47,117 bases of DNA, from positions 1 to 47,117 of the forward strand of contig JAGCVU010000122.1 of NCBI GenBank assembly GCA_017962175.1. Direction: 5' to 3'. The notes below the pieces were generated by a model, which saw only the letters and a program-made list of their open reading frames with translations, made no database searches and had not been told where the DNA came from. Origin of the DNA: Bacteroidales bacterium (GTDB lineage: Bacteria; Bacteroidota; Bacteroidia; Bacteroidales; UBA3824). Shown one piece after another: positions 35,061 through 45,007 of this stretch. The position numbers were made by a program, and so were the translations under genes. Each line of letters begins with the position of its first letter. Position 1 is the stretch's first letter.

Positions 35061-37754
35061 ATGGAAAACAACAAAACAGCATATAACAAACTAAACACTA
35101 TAAGGTGGAAAGTGGTGATTACGGCATCAGCTGCCGCAATTGTGCTTTGTGCCGCCGTTTTGTTTGTATATCATAAGGTTGTGGACCATAGGCTGACCGA
35201 ATACAGCCGACAGACAAGCAACACTGCAGTTCAAAAATACGCCAACTATCTTGAAAGCCATCTCAACGGCACTGTTTACGACCTCAACGCTCAGGCAAGT
35301 TCTATTTCATCGCTAATACAACAAATAGGAATTCAAACCAGAGAAGTAACAGTAAACACGTTATCAACATATCTACGGCAAAATCAAACAATTAAATCGC
35401 TTTTTGTAATTTCTGAGCCATACATACTCACCACAAGCGACAGTTTATTGGTAAACACCCATCCGGGATTTCCTATCGGGTGGTACGGCAAAATCACACG
35501 TCACGAAAACACCGACACGCCGGAACTCTCCAACGACTTGCTTGCCACATCTACCGAAGTATTTGATCTTTACCGCGATACCAAGCACGACCATTTGTCT
35601 AAAATTCTTGCTCTCGATGTTGACGGTGAAATTTCAAACACACTTGTATGCATTATTCCGTTTTTCAACAAAGAAAAATTTGCAGGTGTAATTGGTGCCG
35701 ACATCGACCTCAAATACTACCGCAACAATCTTGATGAAATGATTCCCTCAGATCAATACATCATCATTGCCGATAAAAACGGAAAAATTTTCTACTCGCG
35801 TAAAAAAGAATATCAAAACCGTTATATTACAGAAACACTGCGCTTTACAGAAGAACAGTTTAATATAATGGAAAAGACAGCCGACAATCTGCCAGCCGAT
35901 GTAGAAACCAACCTGATAGAAGAAGGCAATCAAAGCGTGTTTATACACAATAGCCGCATTTCTATTCCATACACTAGCGACTTTTTTGCCTTGATTTCCA
36001 TTACCCCGTCTTTGTCGCTCAAAACAGATCAATGGGCTGCCGAAGGTTCAGCTGTTCTGATTGCAGCAATGTTTCTTGCGCTATTTATCATAGCCATCAT
36101 CATCATCACGGGACACATTACCAAACCAATCACCGTGCTCCGCGACATTGTTAAACGCATAGCACAAGGCAATTTTGAAATTGATGACGAACATTCGGCG
36201 CAAGCTCTGCACACCAACGAGTTTGCTTCTATCATACGTTCACTTCAATCGCTTACCAACTCGCTAAAACAGACTGCCGAGTTTGCATCAGATATTCGCG
36301 ACGGCAACTTAGACGCAGAATATAAGGTGTCGATCAAAAACAACTCTATCGGCACAGCTCTCGTGTCAATGCGCGACAGCATGATAGAAACCCGCGACAA
36401 AGAACAGAAACGTATCGCCGAAGAAAAACGTACACAGTGGGCTACCGAAGGTCACTCTATATTCAGTGATATTCTGCGAAACAGCATTTCCGACATTCAT
36501 AAACTGAGCAACGAAGTTATCGACAACCTCGTGCCATATATCAATGTAAACCAAGGCGGTATTTTTATACGCACCAAGTCGCCAGAAGACCCCAAAAAGG
36601 AAATTCTCGAACTTTACGGAGTGTTTGCATTCGGTCACGAACGGTTTCACAAACGCACCTTACAATTAGACGAAGGTCTTATCGGTGCTTGTGCAATGGA
36701 AAAACACACTATTGTGCTCAACAATGTGCCCGACAACTACGCCGACATATCCTCTGGTCTTGGCAAGGCTAAACCAAAAGCCATTATGTTTGTGCCGCTC
36801 GTATACAACGACACATTGTACGGCGTAATGGAGTTTGCTTCATTCAAAGAGTTTGAGCAATATCAGATTTCGTTTGTAGAACGTATCTCCGAAAACGTGG
36901 CTTCAACCATTGCCAACGCCAAAATCAATGAGCAGACAGCCGAACTGCTTCAGCAGTCGCGTATGCAGTCAAAACAGATGGAGGAAAAAGAGGCAAACCT
37001 GCGCAGCGAAATCGAAACACTCACCAGCCTTGTAGAAACTTCGCAATACGAACTCTCGCAAATAGAAAAAACTCAATACGCACTCAACCGCACCATTATG
37101 AGCGCAGTATTCAGTCTCAAAGGCGAAACTCTCGATGCCAACCGCAAGTTCTGTCTGCGCTACACATTGGACGTAAACGACATCAAGCGCAAAAACATAT
37201 ACGAAATATTGCAGTTGACACTTGCCAAGTACGATGATTTCAAACGTGTTTGGGACAGTGTAAAACAAGGAGGTACAGAAACTTACGTTACCGAGTTTAA
37301 AATCAACAACTCTATACGTAAAATCAAAAACATCTTTGTGCCTATCTACGACACCGACAACTCTGTTGAAAAAATACTCTGCCTTGCATTCGACGTTACC
37401 ACACAGCTCAACACCGAGGAGGAACTTGCCAAGATTCAAAAGCAGTACACCTCGATAAGCGAAGAGTCGAAAAACATGAAGAAACAGATCAAATCATTCA
37501 CCGACGATATCGAACAACTAAACCGCGAGCTCACCGACTCAAAACGTCAAAATGTAGAAAATCGTCAGAAATTCGACAAAGCGTCGGCATCTGAGGCATT
37601 CTTCAAACGCGAACTTGAAAAACGTATCACCAAATTCCGCAAGATTGAAGCCAACCTCAAAAACAAGGTTAAAGCTCTTGAAGCTCAATTATCAGGACAA
37701 GACAAAAACAACGAAGAAGAAAACGGAAAACAGGATAACGAAGTCCAGTCATGA
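35061..37754 (+). CDS. membrane sensor with dCache, HAMP, GAF and PAS domains, no kinase
   Basis: This protein has 897 residues. Membrane helices lie at about 14-36 and 327-351. Between them is a double-Cache sensor (FVISEPYILTTSDSLLV, FAGVIGADIDLKYYRNNL, YIIIADKNGKIFYS). HAMP follows at about 352-405. A GAF domain is at about 470-625 (LDEGLIGACAMEKHTIVL, AIMFVPLVYNDTLYGVME). A coiled coil comes next, then a PAS domain at about 680-785 with a PAC-like IRKIKNIFVPIYDTDNSVE, and a long terminal coiled coil. No enzymatic output domain is seen. It follows its GAF paralogue by 20 nt; its last 4 nt overlap the next gene. Confidence 0.87.
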   Translation: MENNKTAYNKLNTIRWKVVITASAAAIVLCAAVLFVYHKVVDHRLTEYSRQTSNTAVQKYANYLESHLNGTVYDLNAQASSISSLIQQIGIQTREVTVNTLSTYLRQNQTIKSLFVISEPYILTTSDSLLVNTHPGFPIGWYGKITRHENTDTPELSNDLLATSTEVFDLYRDTKHDHLSKILALDVDGEISNTLVCIIPFFNKEKFAGVIGADIDLKYYRNNLDEMIPSDQYIIIADKNGKIFYSRKKEYQNRYITETLRFTEEQFNIMEKTADNLPADVETNLIEEGNQSVFIHNSRISIPYTSDFFALISITPSLSLKTDQWAAEGSAVLIAAMFLALFIIAIIIITGHITKPITVLRDIVKRIAQGNFEIDDEHSAQALHTNEFASIIRSLQSLTNSLKQTAEFASDIRDGNLDAEYKVSIKNNSIGTALVSMRDSMIETRDKEQKRIAEEKRTQWATEGHSIFSDILRNSISDIHKLSNEVIDNLVPYINVNQGGIFIRTKSPEDPKKEILELYGVFAFGHERFHKRTLQLDEGLIGACAMEKHTIVLNNVPDNYADISSGLGKAKPKAIMFVPLVYNDTLYGVMEFASFKEFEQYQISFVERISENVASTIANAKINEQTAELLQQSRMQSKQMEEKEANLRSEIETLTSLVETSQYELSQIEKTQYALNRTIMSAVFSLKGETLDANRKFCLRYTLDVNDIKRKNIYEILQLTLAKYDDFKRVWDSVKQGGTETYVTEFKINNSIRKIKNIFVPIYDTDNSVEKILCLAFDVTTQLNTEEELAKIQKQYTSISEESKNMKKQIKSFTDDIEQLNRELTDSKRQNVENRQKFDKASASEAFFKRELEKRITKFRKIEANLKNKVKALEAQLSGQDKNNEEENGKQDNEVQS

Positions 37755-38269
37755 AAAAACTACTATTCTATATTGCCATTGTTGCTTCCGCCCTGCTCCT
37801 GAGCACATCATCAGCCAAGGCGCAGGGATTCGACTACCAAAACATAATCAAATTTGCGCATTACGTGTATTGGCCAGAACCTTTACCACAGGACACCTTT
37901 ATAATATATATAGCAGCACAACAGCCCGAGCCATTCAACGGAATAGCCAACGCACTCAAATCGCAAACTTTCAACAACAAACCTATAACTGTAAGAGCAT
38001 ACAACGACAACACATCCATCGACGACGCATTGGTGGTATTCATCGACCGCTCAGCCGAAATTTCTAACGAAATTTTGGAAGGAAAACTAAAAAAAATGAA
38101 GATTCTTACGCTGTCAAACAACAAAAATTTATTAAATTACGGCTGTATGTTTTTTATAGAACAAAAAGCCAGTAGTATCGACTATCTATTTAAAAAAGAA
38201 GCAATTATAGATTCAGGACTTATGTTCAGAACCACTCTTCTAAGCCCGGGTCATCAATACAAAGAATAA
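37751..38269 (+). CDS. periplasmic YfiR/DUF4154-family protein
   Basis: This 172-residue protein has a clean signal peptide ending LSTSSAKAQ. The mature part has the YfiR-type pattern: IIKFAHYVYWPEP near the start, FIIYIAAQQPEPFNGIANAL, ALVVFIDRSAEISNEIL, KILTLSNNKNLLNYGCMFFI, and GLMFRTTLLSPG at the end. In Pseudomonas, YfiR is a periplasmic repressor that binds the sensor half of the membrane diguanylate cyclase YfiN. Here no GGDEF protein is present. The next gene is a hybrid histidine kinase with a YfiN-like periplasmic region, so that kinase is the likely partner. The start overlaps the upstream gene by 4 nt (ATGA). Confidence 0.88.
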   Translation: MKKLLFYIAIVASALLLSTSSAKAQGFDYQNIIKFAHYVYWPEPLPQDTFIIYIAAQQPEPFNGIANALKSQTFNNKPITVRAYNDNTSIDDALVVFIDRSAEISNEILEGKLKKMKILTLSNNKNLLNYGCMFFIEQKASSIDYLFKKEAIIDSGLMFRTTLLSPGHQYKE

Positions 38270-38300
38270 GAAAAAGAAAAAATTTTTAAAAGTAGAGACT

Positions 38301-40589
38301 ATGAATCCTTTTGCCAACCTATCGATAAAGCACAAAATCACTTTCAGTGTGGCTTGTGCAGTGCTTATCACAGCAGCGTTGTGCTATATTTGCAGCAATG
38401 CAATACTTAGCACCGCCAACACCGAAGACTTTCAAAACAAGTACGAAGGCATAGCCAAAATGCTTGCCATCGAAGGCACATCTTGTATTGAGATGAACCA
38501 ACCACAAGACCTCAAAGAGCGTTGCGAATTTTTCGAAGTTTTTCCGCCCATTGAGTTTGTGCAGTTCTACTCCACCGACCAAAAACAGTTTTATAGTCAC
38601 ACATTCAACAATGCAAAGGATTTTACCCCGCCTCCAACATTAGAGCCTAAAAGCTCAGCACGTTTTGAGGACGGATATCTCATTATAACCAAGCCGGTTA
38701 TTAGAGATTCCGATATTTTGGGTGCTGTATATTTGGAAGTTTCCACAGCCGAGCTCTCCAACCGCAAGGTGCAATACTCGGCAGCAATGTTTGTATTCAT
38801 TGCAGCTATTACTGTTGTAATTGCTCTAATTGTGTCGTATCTCATAGCACGTCCGTTGTCGAAACCGATACTCAGTCTCACCGAACACATCAAACGTGCC
38901 AACGACACCGGCAACTACACTCAAGACATCGACCTGCCCAAAAACAAAGACGAAGTGGCAGACCTCTACAACGAGTTTGAGAAGATGACCCAAATCATAG
39001 CCAAAACCGAGGCAGAACGTCAAAAGGCTGTGCTGCAAGAGAAAGCCACCAACGAGATTTACACCAAGCTGAGTATGAATGCGTTTGAGGCGCTTATCGT
39101 AACCGACGAAAAAGTCAAAGTGGTATCGCTCAACCCCGCTGCCGAAAAACTCACTGGTTTCCACAACGACGAAGTACAAGGTATGCCATTGCTATCACTG
39201 CTACAACCCGAACAAAGCCGCCGTTCTGCTGCAGAGGCAGAGGTTAAGAAATTCCTCGAAACAGGGTCGTGCAAATATACCGAAGCACCGTTTGAGGGCG
39301 TTTGCGTAAATAAAAACGGCGATACATACATTGCCGACATGACCGTGTCGTATTACGATACCGACACAGCAAAAGGATGCGCCATCACCATCCGCGACAT
39401 CACCAAACGCAAACAATGGGAAAAAGAACTCATCGAGGCCAAACAAAAAGCCGAAGAATCTGACAAACTTAAATCGGCGTTTCTTGCCAATATGAGCCAC
39501 GAGATACGCACACCTATGAACTCAATCATCGGTTTCTCAGAACTTTTAGCAAAAACAAGCGGTCTTACAGGTTCAAAAGCTAAATACTTAGACCTCATTG
39601 TAAGCAGCGGCAAGAGCCTTCTCAACCTCATCAACGACATCATCGATATTTCAAAAATCGAAGCGGGACAATTAAAAGTTAAGACCCGCAAGTCGCCCCT
39701 CAACCCAATGATGAACGAAATTTACATTTCGCAATACCAAATCAACAACATCAAGGAGAAAGGCATTGGATTCTCGGTAAAAAATTCGGTAGAATCCGAC
39801 GACTTCCAAATCGAAACCGACCCGTTCCGTTTCAAACAGGTTATCAACAACTTGATAACCAACGCTATGAAGTTTACCGACAAAGGTTTCATCGAATTTG
39901 GCTACCGTTTCAACACTCCCGAAGAACTTCTGTTTTACGTTAAGGACACAGGACAAGGAATGCCCAAGGAAAAATTGGATGTTATATTCGAACGTTTTGG
40001 TCAAATAGAGCAAAAAGGCGACAAAAACCAGCAAGGCACAGGTCTCGGACTTGCCATCTCTAAAAAACTAGTGGAACTTCTTGGCGGCAAAATGTGGGTA
40101 GAAAGCGAAGAAGGCGTAGGCAGCACATTCTACTTCACCCTACCCTACGACCCCGAACTCAACACCGCCGACGAATACGGAGCATCAGGCACTGCCGACG
40201 AAGCTGAAATTTCGCTCATAGGCAAAAAAATAATGGTGGCAGAAGACGAGGAAATGAACCGCATGCTTATGAACGAAATTCTTGCCGAAACCGGAGCAGA
40301 GATTATCTGGGCCGAAGACGGTGGACAAGCTGTGGAAATTGCTCGCAACCACAAAGATATCGACCTGATTCTTATGGACATCAAGATGCCCGTAATGGAC
40401 GGTTACGAAGCCACTCGAGCCATACGCGAATTCGACAAAGATATTATTATCATTGCGCAAACCGCCTACGCCCTCAGCGACGAAAAAGACAAGACCATTA
40501 AGGCTGGTTGCAACTACTACCTTACCAAACCGCTCAACATCAGCTTGCTTATGAAGGTGTTGGCTGGTTTCTTAAAGAAAAAGAGTTGA
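38301..40589 (+). CDS. hybrid sensor histidine kinase with CHASE8-like sensor, HAMP, PAS and receiver
   Basis: This protein has 762 residues. Membrane helices lie at about 13-35 and 155-178. The enclosed periplasmic region (IEFVQFYSTDQKQFYSHTF, DGYLIITKPVIRDSDILGAV) resembles the CHASE8-type sensor of YfiN. HAMP (about 180-235) is followed by PAS (about 255-370). HisKA has phospho-acceptor His400 in ANMSHEIRTPMNSIIGFSEL. The ATPase part has VINNLITNAMKFT, DTGQGMP and GTGLGLAISKKL. A C-terminal receiver has phospho-acceptor Asp693 in LILMDIKMPVMDGYEA and the conserved Lys in YYLTKP. The output of the receiver is unknown; no response regulator with a DNA-binding domain is nearby. The next gene overlaps its stop codon. 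Confidence 0.94.
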   Translation: MNPFANLSIKHKITFSVACAVLITAALCYICSNAILSTANTEDFQNKYEGIAKMLAIEGTSCIEMNQPQDLKERCEFFEVFPPIEFVQFYSTDQKQFYSHTFNNAKDFTPPPTLEPKSSARFEDGYLIITKPVIRDSDILGAVYLEVSTAELSNRKVQYSAAMFVFIAAITVVIALIVSYLIARPLSKPILSLTEHIKRANDTGNYTQDIDLPKNKDEVADLYNEFEKMTQIIAKTEAERQKAVLQEKATNEIYTKLSMNAFEALIVTDEKVKVVSLNPAAEKLTGFHNDEVQGMPLLSLLQPEQSRRSAAEAEVKKFLETGSCKYTEAPFEGVCVNKNGDTYIADMTVSYYDTDTAKGCAITIRDITKRKQWEKELIEAKQKAEESDKLKSAFLANMSHEIRTPMNSIIGFSELLAKTSGLTGSKAKYLDLIVSSGKSLLNLINDIIDISKIEAGQLKVKTRKSPLNPMMNEIYISQYQINNIKEKGIGFSVKNSVESDDFQIETDPFRFKQVINNLITNAMKFTDKGFIEFGYRFNTPEELLFYVKDTGQGMPKEKLDVIFERFGQIEQKGDKNQQGTGLGLAISKKLVELLGGKMWVESEEGVGSTFYFTLPYDPELNTADEYGASGTADEAEISLIGKKIMVAEDEEMNRMLMNEILAETGAEIIWAEDGGQAVEIARNHKDIDLILMDIKMPVMDGYEATRAIREFDKDIIIIAQTAYALSDEKDKTIKAGCNYYLTKPLNISLLMKVLAGFLKKKS

Positions 40590-43500
40590 TAACTGAAGAT
40601 ATATTTGTAGGACGAGGAACGGAACTACACCGTATGCAAGACCTTTACGAACAGGTTTGCAACGGTAAAGGGCAGATTGTGCTCGTAGGTGGCGACTCGG
40701 GATGCGGCAAGTCGGCTTTGGCAAAACAATTTGCACAAAAAGCTACTGCCATTAGTAATTGCGACATTATTTCGTTCAAATGCAGATGTGCAAGTGTCGA
40801 ATTGTCGTATATGCTGCTATTTCAGAGTTTTACAGGAAAGAAACCATCAAAAGAACTGCGTAGTTTTTTTGCCACGGCAACATTCAACGAAGTGGCTGAT
40901 TATTTCTATAAACATCTACAACAGAGTGCAGTAGACAAACCAACGATAATTATCGCCGACAACTTTCAATACTGCAATCCCGACATTTTCGATATGGTCT
41001 ATGCGCTTGCACAACATATCGTAGATGAACAATGCAAAATAATGGCAGTGGCTGCATACAATATGGCAGACCCGATAATCAAGTCGGATCCGCTTACCAA
41101 CCGTATCAGCCGCGACCTCTTTCCTATAAAAATTGGCAGCATCACCGAGGCGTGGAAAACAGGCGGTTTTTGCGAACTTATTCCCGAACCGCTAAAACTT
41201 TCCGACACTGCTGTTTTGCTATCCACAATGTTTCCGGGTCACAAATTTCCGTCTGACACCGCCAACATAATACACTCTGTTACACATGGCAATCCTGCGT
41301 TTCTCACAGATTTGCTCAAATATATGCAGCGAAACGGCGACATCAAGCAAATTGATGACACTTGGATTATAGTCAATTTAGATTTCTATTCAAATGCTCG
41401 ATATTTGCAAAGTGTTATCTCAAAACCTGTTACGGGCAACAAATATCATTATGTAGCTATCAAAGACAACAAAAAAGGCAATCCAAAAGAATTGCTCGAC
41501 AAGACAATAGAAGCTGTATACAAACCGTCGATGCCCGAAGCGGTAAAATTAGCCGACAAAACTTGGGACACTCTTCTTTATTACCGTGCATCTAATGCTG
41601 TGTGGGAATATCGCGCCACCACATTACAAGCTAAATACTTGGCTCTATCATGGCTTGGATACCACAATGAGGCTCTCGAATGTGCAACGCTATTGCTCGG
41701 TTGCTCCAAAAGACTCAACAACGACAAATACTATCTTACTGCTGGATACTACTTTGCAGGTTTAGAAAAACTCTACCTTTCTGACCACGACAAGGCTATA
41801 CAATACGTGCAAAAGGCAATAGATGTGCTTAAAGAAAACCCCGACCATCCTGCCCTTCCAGATTGTTATCATGCTTTGGGAAAGGTATATCTCACTCGCT
41901 ACAACCATACTTCGGCTGATTATTTTTTAAACCTTGCTCTCAAAGGTTTCACCGAAAAAAACAACGAAGACAAAATAGCATTGGTAAAAATCGACCTTGC
42001 CACTCTCAAACGTACCGACAAAGACAATGCCGGTGCCTTCATGCTACTTAATGAGGTAATCTCATATTGCACCAAAGCCGTAAAACCGGCAATACTTGCC
42101 AAAGCTTATATCAATCTCGGACTATCATACGACAACGACAGCCGATTTGCCGAAGCCAAAAGATACTACACCGAGGCTCTCAGACTTTGTTTTTACATCG
42201 GCGACCGAATCAACCTTGCCAACTGCTACAACAATATGGGACTATCAAAAAACGCCCAAAGCAAATATTCAGAAGCATTGGCATACTTTCACAAAGCGTT
42301 GGAGATAGACCGTATGCTTGGCAATACTTCCAAGATTTCAATAAGTTACAACAATATAGGTCTTGCACTTCTAAACAGTGGCGACGAAAACGGTGCCGAA
42401 AAATATTTCAACGCCGCACTCGAAAACGATTCAAATGCGCCTAACAAATACGGCATTGCATTAACTTATAGCAATTTAGGTGCGCTATATTCGCAAAAGT
42501 CCGACACCGAAAACGCATTGCGATACTACAAACTCGCACTCAAAGAAGACCATGCCAACAGCGACATTGCCGGCATGATAGCCGACTACAACGCTATAGG
42601 CAATCTGCATTACGGTTCTGACGATATTCAGGGAGCAATGCAGTATTTCAACAAGTCGCTCGAACTATCGCAACAGAGCAACGACAACGCCGGACGTGCT
42701 GCCGTATACAACAATATCGGCAATATTTTCTTCTCTAAACAAGACCACGAACGCGCCGGACATTACTATTTAGAGGCTCTCAAAATAAACACCGAACTCA
42801 ACGACAACGCTGCAGCGGCTCTCAACTATTCAAACCTTGCAAGCGTATACGAGGAACAAAAAAACACTGCCCGCGCCGAAACATATTACGAAAATGCCAT
42901 TGAACTATATCACAAGGTTAAATACAAGGCGCAAGAGGCATACAATCTAACTTCACTCGCCACGCTATATTATCGCAGCGACCGTTTCAACAAGGCAAAA
43001 CCTACCTACCTACTCGCTGCCAAAATATACAAAAACATCGGCGACATCAAAGAATACATACGTTCACTCTCGTTTGCCGGCGACACAATGCGTATTATGG
43101 GCGAATACAAAGAGGCGCAAAAAGCACTCGACGAAGCTATTGAACTGAGCCGCAATCAAGGCGACCTTCACTCCGAAGCACTCGCCACCGGTACTCTTGC
43201 CTGTATGTACGCCGAAATGCCCGACCCTCCGCGGGCTACAGAATACTACAAAAAAGCAATTGAACTATACCGTAGCGACAACGACCTTGATATGTTTGCC
43301 GAAATGTTGTCGGCACTTGCATATCTATACAACGAAAACGGCGACACCGACGAAGCTCTCATCTGCCAACATCAGGCAATTGACACTTACCGTCAAACCG
43401 GCAACATGGAGCAATTAGCAGCAGCATACGCCGAAACAGGACTTTTTTACGAAGGTAACAACTACGAAAAATCTGCCGAAAACTATATGCTGTCGGCTCA

Positions 43501-45007
43501 ACATTACCAGATTGCCGAACAACAAGGACGTCAGGCTGATGCTCTCATCCACGCTGCCGACGCACTTATGCACACTCAAAACCGTGACAAAGGTTTGGAA
43601 TGTCTCATGTCGGCTGTAAGCATTTTGCAAATTATGCGTGAAAACCACAACGACGAAGTTTCCGAAACCGACATCAACGATAAACTGGTTCAGGCTTATA
43701 CCGCCATAGCCGACTACTTTTTTGAAACCAAAGACTATTTGTCGGCGGTGGCAAATTACAACACGGCGCTTGATATCAGTTCTCAAACCGAATCGCACAC
43801 ACGCACGGCTTACATTTGCAACAACATCGGTTACACTTACGATACCATCGGCTACTACACCCGCGCACTTGATTTTTACAAAAAAGCGTGCGAGGAGTAC
43901 GACAAAGAGGAATTTAAAAGCGAAGGATTGTTTAACAATCTGAAAAACGTTGCACTTATGTACGCACGTCTCGGCAATCACGCCAAAGCCGCAGAATACT
44001 ACCGCAAGGCGTTCGACACTTTTGAAAACGAATTTCACATTGAGATTTCGGCGTTGGCAGATTGTGCATTGTCTACTGCCACAGCCATATTCGGTATTGA
44101 TGGCGACATCGAAACTGCCAACCAATATTTTCACAAGTCATATTCGCTCTTCAAAAAAGACGACAACCACTTAGGAATAATCAAGACGCTTCGCTCTCGC
44201 GCCGAGTCAAATGCAATTGTTAAACATTTTGACGAAGCCTCATCGCTGGCAAGCCAAATAATGCATATTTTTGACATAGCCACCGACATCAAAACCAAAT
44301 GCGCCGCTCTGAGTGCAACAGCTCAAGTTAATATCCAAATAGGCAACTTAAACGAGGCTGCCAAAATCTATCAACAAGAGTTAGACATTCTTTTTGCTCG
44401 CGACCTTTGGGCAAACGCTGCACAACTGTATTACGATATGGCAGCCAAATTTGCCGAAAACTGCGGCAAAAAAGCAGCTACTATTGATTTCAACGGTAGC
44501 ACTTACACCATCTTCGATTTTATTTCAAAGTTGATGTCAAATGCTATTGAACTTGCCAAAACCGAAAAAGACACCGACCTTGAAATTCAAGTGCTTATAT
44601 CTCAGGCACGTTACAATGTGCAATGCGACGAAAAAATACTCGCAATGCAATACATAAGCCAAGCGGTAGAAGTTGCTGCGCACACAGGCGACCCCGAAAC
44701 CGAAGCCACTACCCTATTAGAAATGGCAGACATACTAATACGCTACTATGAACAATATGATAGTGCTGCTCAGAGTATCTACCGTGCCGAAACACTTTTA
44801 GAACCGGTATCAAACAACTATCCTCGTCCCATTAGTATGGCATATGCTCGAGTACTTCAATTTGTGATTCTGGTACACAACCAGCAGTTCGATGATGCTA
44901 AATATATTTACAACACATATTCGCCACTGTTTGCGGGATATTTAGAATCCGTTCCTATGCTTCGACAAGCTCTGACTGATTACGCTAAGCATTTTGCTGC
45001 GGAATAG
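40586..45007 (+). CDS. large NTPase with AAA/ORC-like head and long TPR tail
   Basis: I choose a TTG start at 40586. It overlaps the kinase stop codon (TTGA) and places ITEDIFVGRGTELHRMQ at the N-terminus, giving 1473 residues. Starting at the upstream ATG (40508) would read 78 nt of kinase sequence in another frame, which is less likely. The head has the VGR box and Walker A GGDSGCGKSALA, followed by TIIIADNFQYC as Walker B. From about residue 330 to the end the protein is made of tetratricopeptide-type repeats, such as RINLANCYNNMGLSKNAQSK and GIALTYSNLGALYSQK. The build is that of a STAND-type signalling NTPase (MalT-like), but no DNA-binding domain is seen. It is the last gene of the operon; its end overlaps the convergent HAD gene by 23 nt. 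Confidence 0.85.
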   Translation: MITEDIFVGRGTELHRMQDLYEQVCNGKGQIVLVGGDSGCGKSALAKQFAQKATAISNCDIISFKCRCASVELSYMLLFQSFTGKKPSKELRSFFATATFNEVADYFYKHLQQSAVDKPTIIIADNFQYCNPDIFDMVYALAQHIVDEQCKIMAVAAYNMADPIIKSDPLTNRISRDLFPIKIGSITEAWKTGGFCELIPEPLKLSDTAVLLSTMFPGHKFPSDTANIIHSVTHGNPAFLTDLLKYMQRNGDIKQIDDTWIIVNLDFYSNARYLQSVISKPVTGNKYHYVAIKDNKKGNPKELLDKTIEAVYKPSMPEAVKLADKTWDTLLYYRASNAVWEYRATTLQAKYLALSWLGYHNEALECATLLLGCSKRLNNDKYYLTAGYYFAGLEKLYLSDHDKAIQYVQKAIDVLKENPDHPALPDCYHALGKVYLTRYNHTSADYFLNLALKGFTEKNNEDKIALVKIDLATLKRTDKDNAGAFMLLNEVISYCTKAVKPAILAKAYINLGLSYDNDSRFAEAKRYYTEALRLCFYIGDRINLANCYNNMGLSKNAQSKYSEALAYFHKALEIDRMLGNTSKISISYNNIGLALLNSGDENGAEKYFNAALENDSNAPNKYGIALTYSNLGALYSQKSDTENALRYYKLALKEDHANSDIAGMIADYNAIGNLHYGSDDIQGAMQYFNKSLELSQQSNDNAGRAAVYNNIGNIFFSKQDHERAGHYYLEALKINTELNDNAAAALNYSNLASVYEEQKNTARAETYYENAIELYHKVKYKAQEAYNLTSLATLYYRSDRFNKAKPTYLLAAKIYKNIGDIKEYIRSLSFAGDTMRIMGEYKEAQKALDEAIELSRNQGDLHSEALATGTLACMYAEMPDPPRATEYYKKAIELYRSDNDLDMFAEMLSALAYLYNENGDTDEALICQHQAIDTYRQTGNMEQLAAAYAETGLFYEGNNYEKSAENYMLSAQHYQIAEQQGRQADALIHAADALMHTQNRDKGLECLMSAVSILQIMRENHNDEVSETDINDKLVQAYTAIADYFFETKDYLSAVANYNTALDISSQTESHTRTAYICNNIGYTYDTIGYYTRALDFYKKACEEYDKEEFKSEGLFNNLKNVALMYARLGNHAKAAEYYRKAFDTFENEFHIEISALADCALSTATAIFGIDGDIETANQYFHKSYSLFKKDDNHLGIIKTLRSRAESNAIVKHFDEASSLASQIMHIFDIATDIKTKCAALSATAQVNIQIGNLNEAAKIYQQELDILFARDLWANAAQLYYDMAAKFAENCGKKAATIDFNGSTYTIFDFISKLMSNAIELAKTEKDTDLEIQVLISQARYNVQCDEKILAMQYISQAVEVAAHTGDPETEATTLLEMADILIRYYEQYDSAAQSIYRAETLLEPVSNNYPRPISMAYARVLQFVILVHNQQFDDAKYIYNTYSPLFAGYLESVPMLRQALTDYAKHFAAE

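Noticed and set aside
40508..40585. ATG start for the TPR NTPase inside the kinase gene
   Set aside because: It would translate 78 nt of kinase sequence in another frame; the TTG at 40586 fits the domain boundary and the stop-codon overlap.
43415..44134. A 239-codon open frame on the minus strand
   Set aside because: It is antisense to the TPR repeats of the large NTPase and shows no protein-like domain pattern.
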